Origin: Phytoactinopolyspora mesophila
GTDB taxonomy: Bacteria > Actinomycetota > Actinomycetes > Jiangellales > Jiangellaceae
NCBI RefSeq assembly: GCF_010122465.1
Contig: NZ_WLZY01000004.1
Location: forward strand, 124,001 to 188,000
DNA length: 64,000 nt
Reading direction: 5' to 3'
Position numbers and translations under genes: made by a program. Shown in pieces: positions 61,808 through 64,000 of the stretch (position 1 is the stretch's first letter; each line of letters opens with the position of its first letter). The notes beneath the pieces were generated by a model that saw only the letters and a program-made list of their open reading frames with translations, was not told where the DNA came from and did not search any database.

Positions 61808-62011
61808 GGGTCATTCTGTTCCCTCCTTGGGCATTTCACGGGCCATTAGCCAACTGTCGCGGGTAGCCCGGCCGTTCCGTCGTCATCCTCGTCGTGCCCG
61901 GTTTCGGTGAGCTGGGCGTCCAGTTGGTCGGCGATGGCCTTATCCGCTTCCTGCGGAGCATCGGCTAACTGAGAGAATGCGAGTCTCCGCCGAGAACAGG
62001 GGGACGTGGTC

Positions 62012-62602
62012 GTGTCACTCAAGCTCATCGAATGGCGGCCCGATTGGGCGCGAGAGTTCGATGTCCTGGCTGCTCTGATCAGGGAGGCATGTGGACCATC
62101 GGTGGTGCGGGTCGACCACATCGGCTCGACGTCTGTGCCGGGGATGGTGGCGAAGGACTGCATTGATGTCCAAGCCATCGTGCGCAGCCTGTCCGATGTG
62201 AAGCTTACGGAGGGCTTGTTGAGCTCAGGGTTTACAGTATCGCCGGGCCCTTCGGAGTATCGGGATCACGTCCCGGAGAGTTGGAATGGAGATCCGGCTG
62301 CTTGGGACAAGTTGGTGTTTCGCCCTCCCCTTGGTACCCGGATAGGCAATGTGCACGTTCGGGTCGCAGGCCGCCCCAATGAGCGGTACGCGTTGCTCTT
62401 CCGTGATTTCCTGACCCATGACCAACCGGCACGCGATGCCTGGGCAGAGTTCAAGCGACGGCTAGCACGTGCCGTGGCTCCCCAGCTGACTACGTATGGT
62501 CAGATCAAAGACCCGGCCACCGATGTACTGATGGCTGCCGCCGAGCGGTGGGCTGCCGAGACCGGCTGGAAGCCCCCGCAGCCTGTTAATGGATCAGTTT
62601 GA
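62012..62602 (+). CDS. GrpB family protein (UPF0157 nucleotidyltransferase-like)
   Basis: The 196-residue protein has the GrpB core: VRVDHIGSTSVPGMVAKDCIDVQAIV, DHIGSTS being a nucleotidyltransferase-like G-S motif with nearby Asp residues, and GNVHVRVAGRPNERYALLFRDFLTHDQPARDAWAEFKRRLA. The biochemical function is unproven. GTG 62012 lies 7 nt after AGGGGGA; GTG 62006 is an alternative. It is the only intact gene between the tRNA-Gly gene and the repeated tRNA 3' end. Confidence 0.92.
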   Translation: MSLKLIEWRPDWAREFDVLAALIREACGPSVVRVDHIGSTSVPGMVAKDCIDVQAIVRSLSDVKLTEGLLSSGFTVSPGPSEYRDHVPESWNGDPAAWDKLVFRPPLGTRIGNVHVRVAGRPNERYALLFRDFLTHDQPARDAWAEFKRRLARAVAPQLTTYGQIKDPATDVLMAAAERWAAETGWKPPQPVNGSV

Positions 62603-62649
62603 CAACGGTGGCCGCCGCGTTCATCGGGAGACCGTGTGGAATCTGACAT

Positions 62650-62664
62650 CGTCACCCGCTCCAC
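62650..62664. repeat. Direct repeat of the tRNA-Gly 3' end (putative att remnant)
   Basis: CGTCACCCGCTCCAC is identical to 61742-61756, which covers the 3' acceptor strand and CCA of the tRNA. The two copies are 908 bp apart and enclose the GrpB gene. No integrase remains between them. Confidence 0.6.
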
Positions 62665-62670
62665 AAGCTG

Positions 62671-62739
62671 ACTTCGATACCGTCAGGTGGCGCAGAATGC
62701 CAGAAAAGGGGCGCTTAGCTCACCTGGCGGTATCGAAGT
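62671..62739. repeat. Inverted repeat between the GrpB and MerR genes
   Basis: The arms 62671-62689 (ACTTCGATACCGTCAGGTG) and 62721-62739 (CACCTGGCGGTATCGAAGT) pair over 19 bp with one mismatch around a 31-bp loop. There is no coding sequence here. It starts 6 bp after the putative att remnant. Confidence 0.7.
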
Positions 62740-62792
62740 GCCGATGCTGAGACTGGTACCGATGGCAGCTATGAGGGGGCGGCGGGACGGGG

Positions 62793-62823
62793 TTGACTCT
62801 CACTCGCGTGAGGCTTGCAGAAT
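62793..62823 (+). promoter_or_regulatory. MerR-type promoter with operator in a 19-bp spacer
   Basis: TTGACT (-35, 62793-62798) and CAGAAT (-10, 62818-62823) are 19 bp apart, the stretched spacing that MerR activators correct. The dyad CTCAC-TCGC-GTGAG (62799-62812) lies in the spacer. The ATG is 8 bp after the -10, implying a leaderless transcript. Confidence 0.75.
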
Positions 62824-62830
62824 CAGTGCC

Positions 62831-63642
62831 ATGGATAGCGCAGAGGAGCGGTTGCAGATCGGCGCGTTCGCTGAACTGGTGGGTCTGTCCATCCCCCAGC
62901 TCAGGCGGTATGACCGCCTTCGTCTCCTGGAGCCGGCCGGCCGCTCTGCCGGGGGTATCGCTACTACAGCAGCGGCCAGACCGGCGCTGCGAGGGTGATC
63001 GCCCTGCTGCGTTCGATGGACATGCCTCTTCGGGAGATTCGCCGGATGATCTCCGGCGCGGGCGAGGCTGAGCGCCGCCGTATCTTTCAGGACCACCGGG
63101 CCCGGCTCGAGGGCCGTGTGGAGGAGGTTCGCGGTCTGCTCGATGCGGTGGACGCTATGACCGAGGAGAATCCCATGAGTGCGGAAACTTGTGTGTCGAG
63201 CTGGCTTCACGTGATGCCGCGCCTGCCGGTGGCGGACATGGAACGCTCGCTTGCCTATTACCAGGAGGCGCTCGGCTTCCGACTGGATTGGCGCATGCCC
63301 TCTGGACAGGTCGCCATGATGGCCAACGGACAGATCGAGATGCTGATGCTGATGCAATGGGCAGGGGGCGGGGCGCCACCTACTCAGTCGGCCTACGTCT
63401 ATGTCGAGGACCCGGACGCGCTATGCGCCGAGTATCAACAGGCCGGTGCCGACATCGTCGAGTCCGTGGCCACTCGCTCTTACGGGATGCGCGATTTCAT
63501 CGTTCGTGATCCCGACGGGCATACGTTCACCCTTGGCCGCGGCACCGACAAACTGCGTGATGTGGCCGATCAGTATGGCGTGCCAGCGGACGCGATCTCG
63601 GTAGACCCCAACTGGCTCGAGCAGCGTAAACCGCGTCCCTAA
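62831..63642 (+). pseudogene. MerR regulator fused to a glyoxalase/VOC domain, frameshifted
   Basis: The frame from ATG 62831 encodes a MerR helix-turn-helix (RLQIGAFAELVGLSIPQLRRYDRLRLLEPAGRSAG), then loses phase at a run of five G (62951-62955). The continuing sequence in the other frame is exactly what should follow (GYRYYSSGQTGAARVIALLRSMDMPLREIRRMI), then a coiled coil and a VOC domain (about the last 150 codons: HVMPRLPVADMERSLAYYQEALGFRLDW to FIVRDPDGHTFTLGRG). One extra G would restore a fusion of about 270 residues. It may be a true mutation, a phase-variable run or a sequencing error. Confidence 0.85.
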
Positions 63643-63650
63643 AGGTGTCT

Positions 63651-64000
63651 TCATCCGGCCCGGTGGTCATCGACGACGTCATCGCCGAAGGCAGCAGCAA
63701 GCGCCTTCGCGATGAGGTCGGGCAGGTCGGTTTGTCCGTCATCCTCGGCCCAGCGCACCAATGCCGTGTGCATGGCGGCCAGGCAAGCGCTCGCCGCGGC
63801 ATGGGCGTGGAACGCTGTGTCGGGGTCGGCGGCATCGTCGCCGAGTGCCTCGACGATCGCCTGCTGAAGGGCGTAGTTGCTGTCCAGGTGTCTGGCCCGT
63901 AAGGCCGGAGTCGTGATCATGAGCCGGAGACGGGCGAGCAGGAATTGCCCGGCTGTCGTGGGTCTGTCGCCGCGGCTGCCGCCCGTGAGCGTCGCGGCCC
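63651..64000 (-). CDS. TetR family regulator, C-terminal part (partial)
   Basis: The frame is open from the right edge of the window to TCA/TGA at 63651. It encodes about 115 residues of a helical TetR-like ligand domain (TAGQFLLARLRLMITTPALRARHLDSNYALQQAIVEAL, AFHAHAAASACLAAMHTALVRWAEDDG, DLIAKALAAAFGDD). The helix-turn-helix lies beyond the window. It is convergent with the MerR-VOC gene, 8 bp away. Confidence 0.82.
   Translation of the reverse strand, partial: AATLTGGSRGDRPTTAGQFLLARLRLMITTPALRARHLDSNYALQQAIVEALGDDAADPDTAFHAHAAASACLAAMHTALVRWAEDDGQTDLPDLIAKALAAAFGDDVVDDHRAG

Noticed and set aside
61846-62178. Minus-strand frame ending in ADAPQEADKAIADQLDAQLTETGHDEDD
   Set aside because: The C-terminal 40 residues look protein-like, but most of the frame is antisense to GrpB and there is no start with a ribosome binding site outside it. 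At most a gene remnant near the putative att site.
1-64000. CRISPR arrays, rRNA genes, replication origin
   Set aside because: I saw no regularly spaced direct repeats with unique spacers, no rRNA sequence and no DnaA-box cluster; the operator array at 44171 has no spacer/repeat structure of CRISPR size.

Overview
The window is GC-rich DNA from an actinomycete (Actinomycetota). The gene pairings point there: folP-folB-folK followed by DUF3180, fructose-bisphosphate aldolase followed by DUF3151, a heterodisulfide-reductase-like Fe-S protein of the Rv0338c type next to dcd, a HicB-like regulator next to DUF4097, and DUF1707 proteins. The genus cannot be fixed. Several genes sit directly downstream of a -10-like hexamer with no ribosome binding site, which suggests frequent leaderless transcripts.

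Layout. 1-8451: tail of an unknown gene, then a GntR/FCD regulator with a perfect operator over its own start codon and a six-gene operon for uptake and breakdown of what is probably an acidic sugar or glycoside (lipoprotein, two permeases, SDR, glucarate-dehydratase-like enzyme, six-hairpin glycosidase). 8459-9878: soxR with a SoxR box, a palindromic repeat and a TlpA-like lipoprotein. 9855-16536: a decayed mobile island flanked by about 290-bp direct repeats. It holds remnants of two IS1634-type elements, a RidA/XRE-cupin pair, a hydantoinase-B tail and a three-gene Tn554-like recombinase element inserted into one transposase. 16314-20723: the full-length DUF2786 gene, TetR, CAP-domain, Nudix and DUF1707 genes. 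20757-29928: housekeeping genes (folate, purD, phosphatase, nitroreductase, HPr, aldolase, purA).

29952-35613: a LacI-controlled beta-glucoside cluster (GH1 enzyme plus ABC importer) with two identical operators 86 bp apart. 35662-42489: GNAT, a GntR-controlled DUF1648 membrane protein, oligopeptidase B and envelope proteins. 42504-44320: a ribbon-helix-helix/DUF4097 operon preceded by an array of operator-like octamers spaced almost exactly two helical turns apart. 44520-52711: Fe-S reductase, dcd, secreted proteins and a glycine betaine importer with a strong terminator.

53059-61618 is the most interesting block. A response regulator/histidine kinase pair lies divergent to two paralogous four-cysteine lipoproteins, one of them in an operon with a MacAB-like adaptor, ATPase and permease. 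All three transcription units carry a CTTCAC direct repeat with 11-bp period ending 23-24 nt before the start codon and 9-10 bp before a -10-like hexamer, so the module looks like a closed regulon. The window ends with tRNA-Gly(CCC), whose 3' end is repeated 0.9 kb downstream like a remnant att site, a GrpB protein, a frameshifted MerR-glyoxalase fusion behind a MerR-type promoter, and part of a TetR gene.
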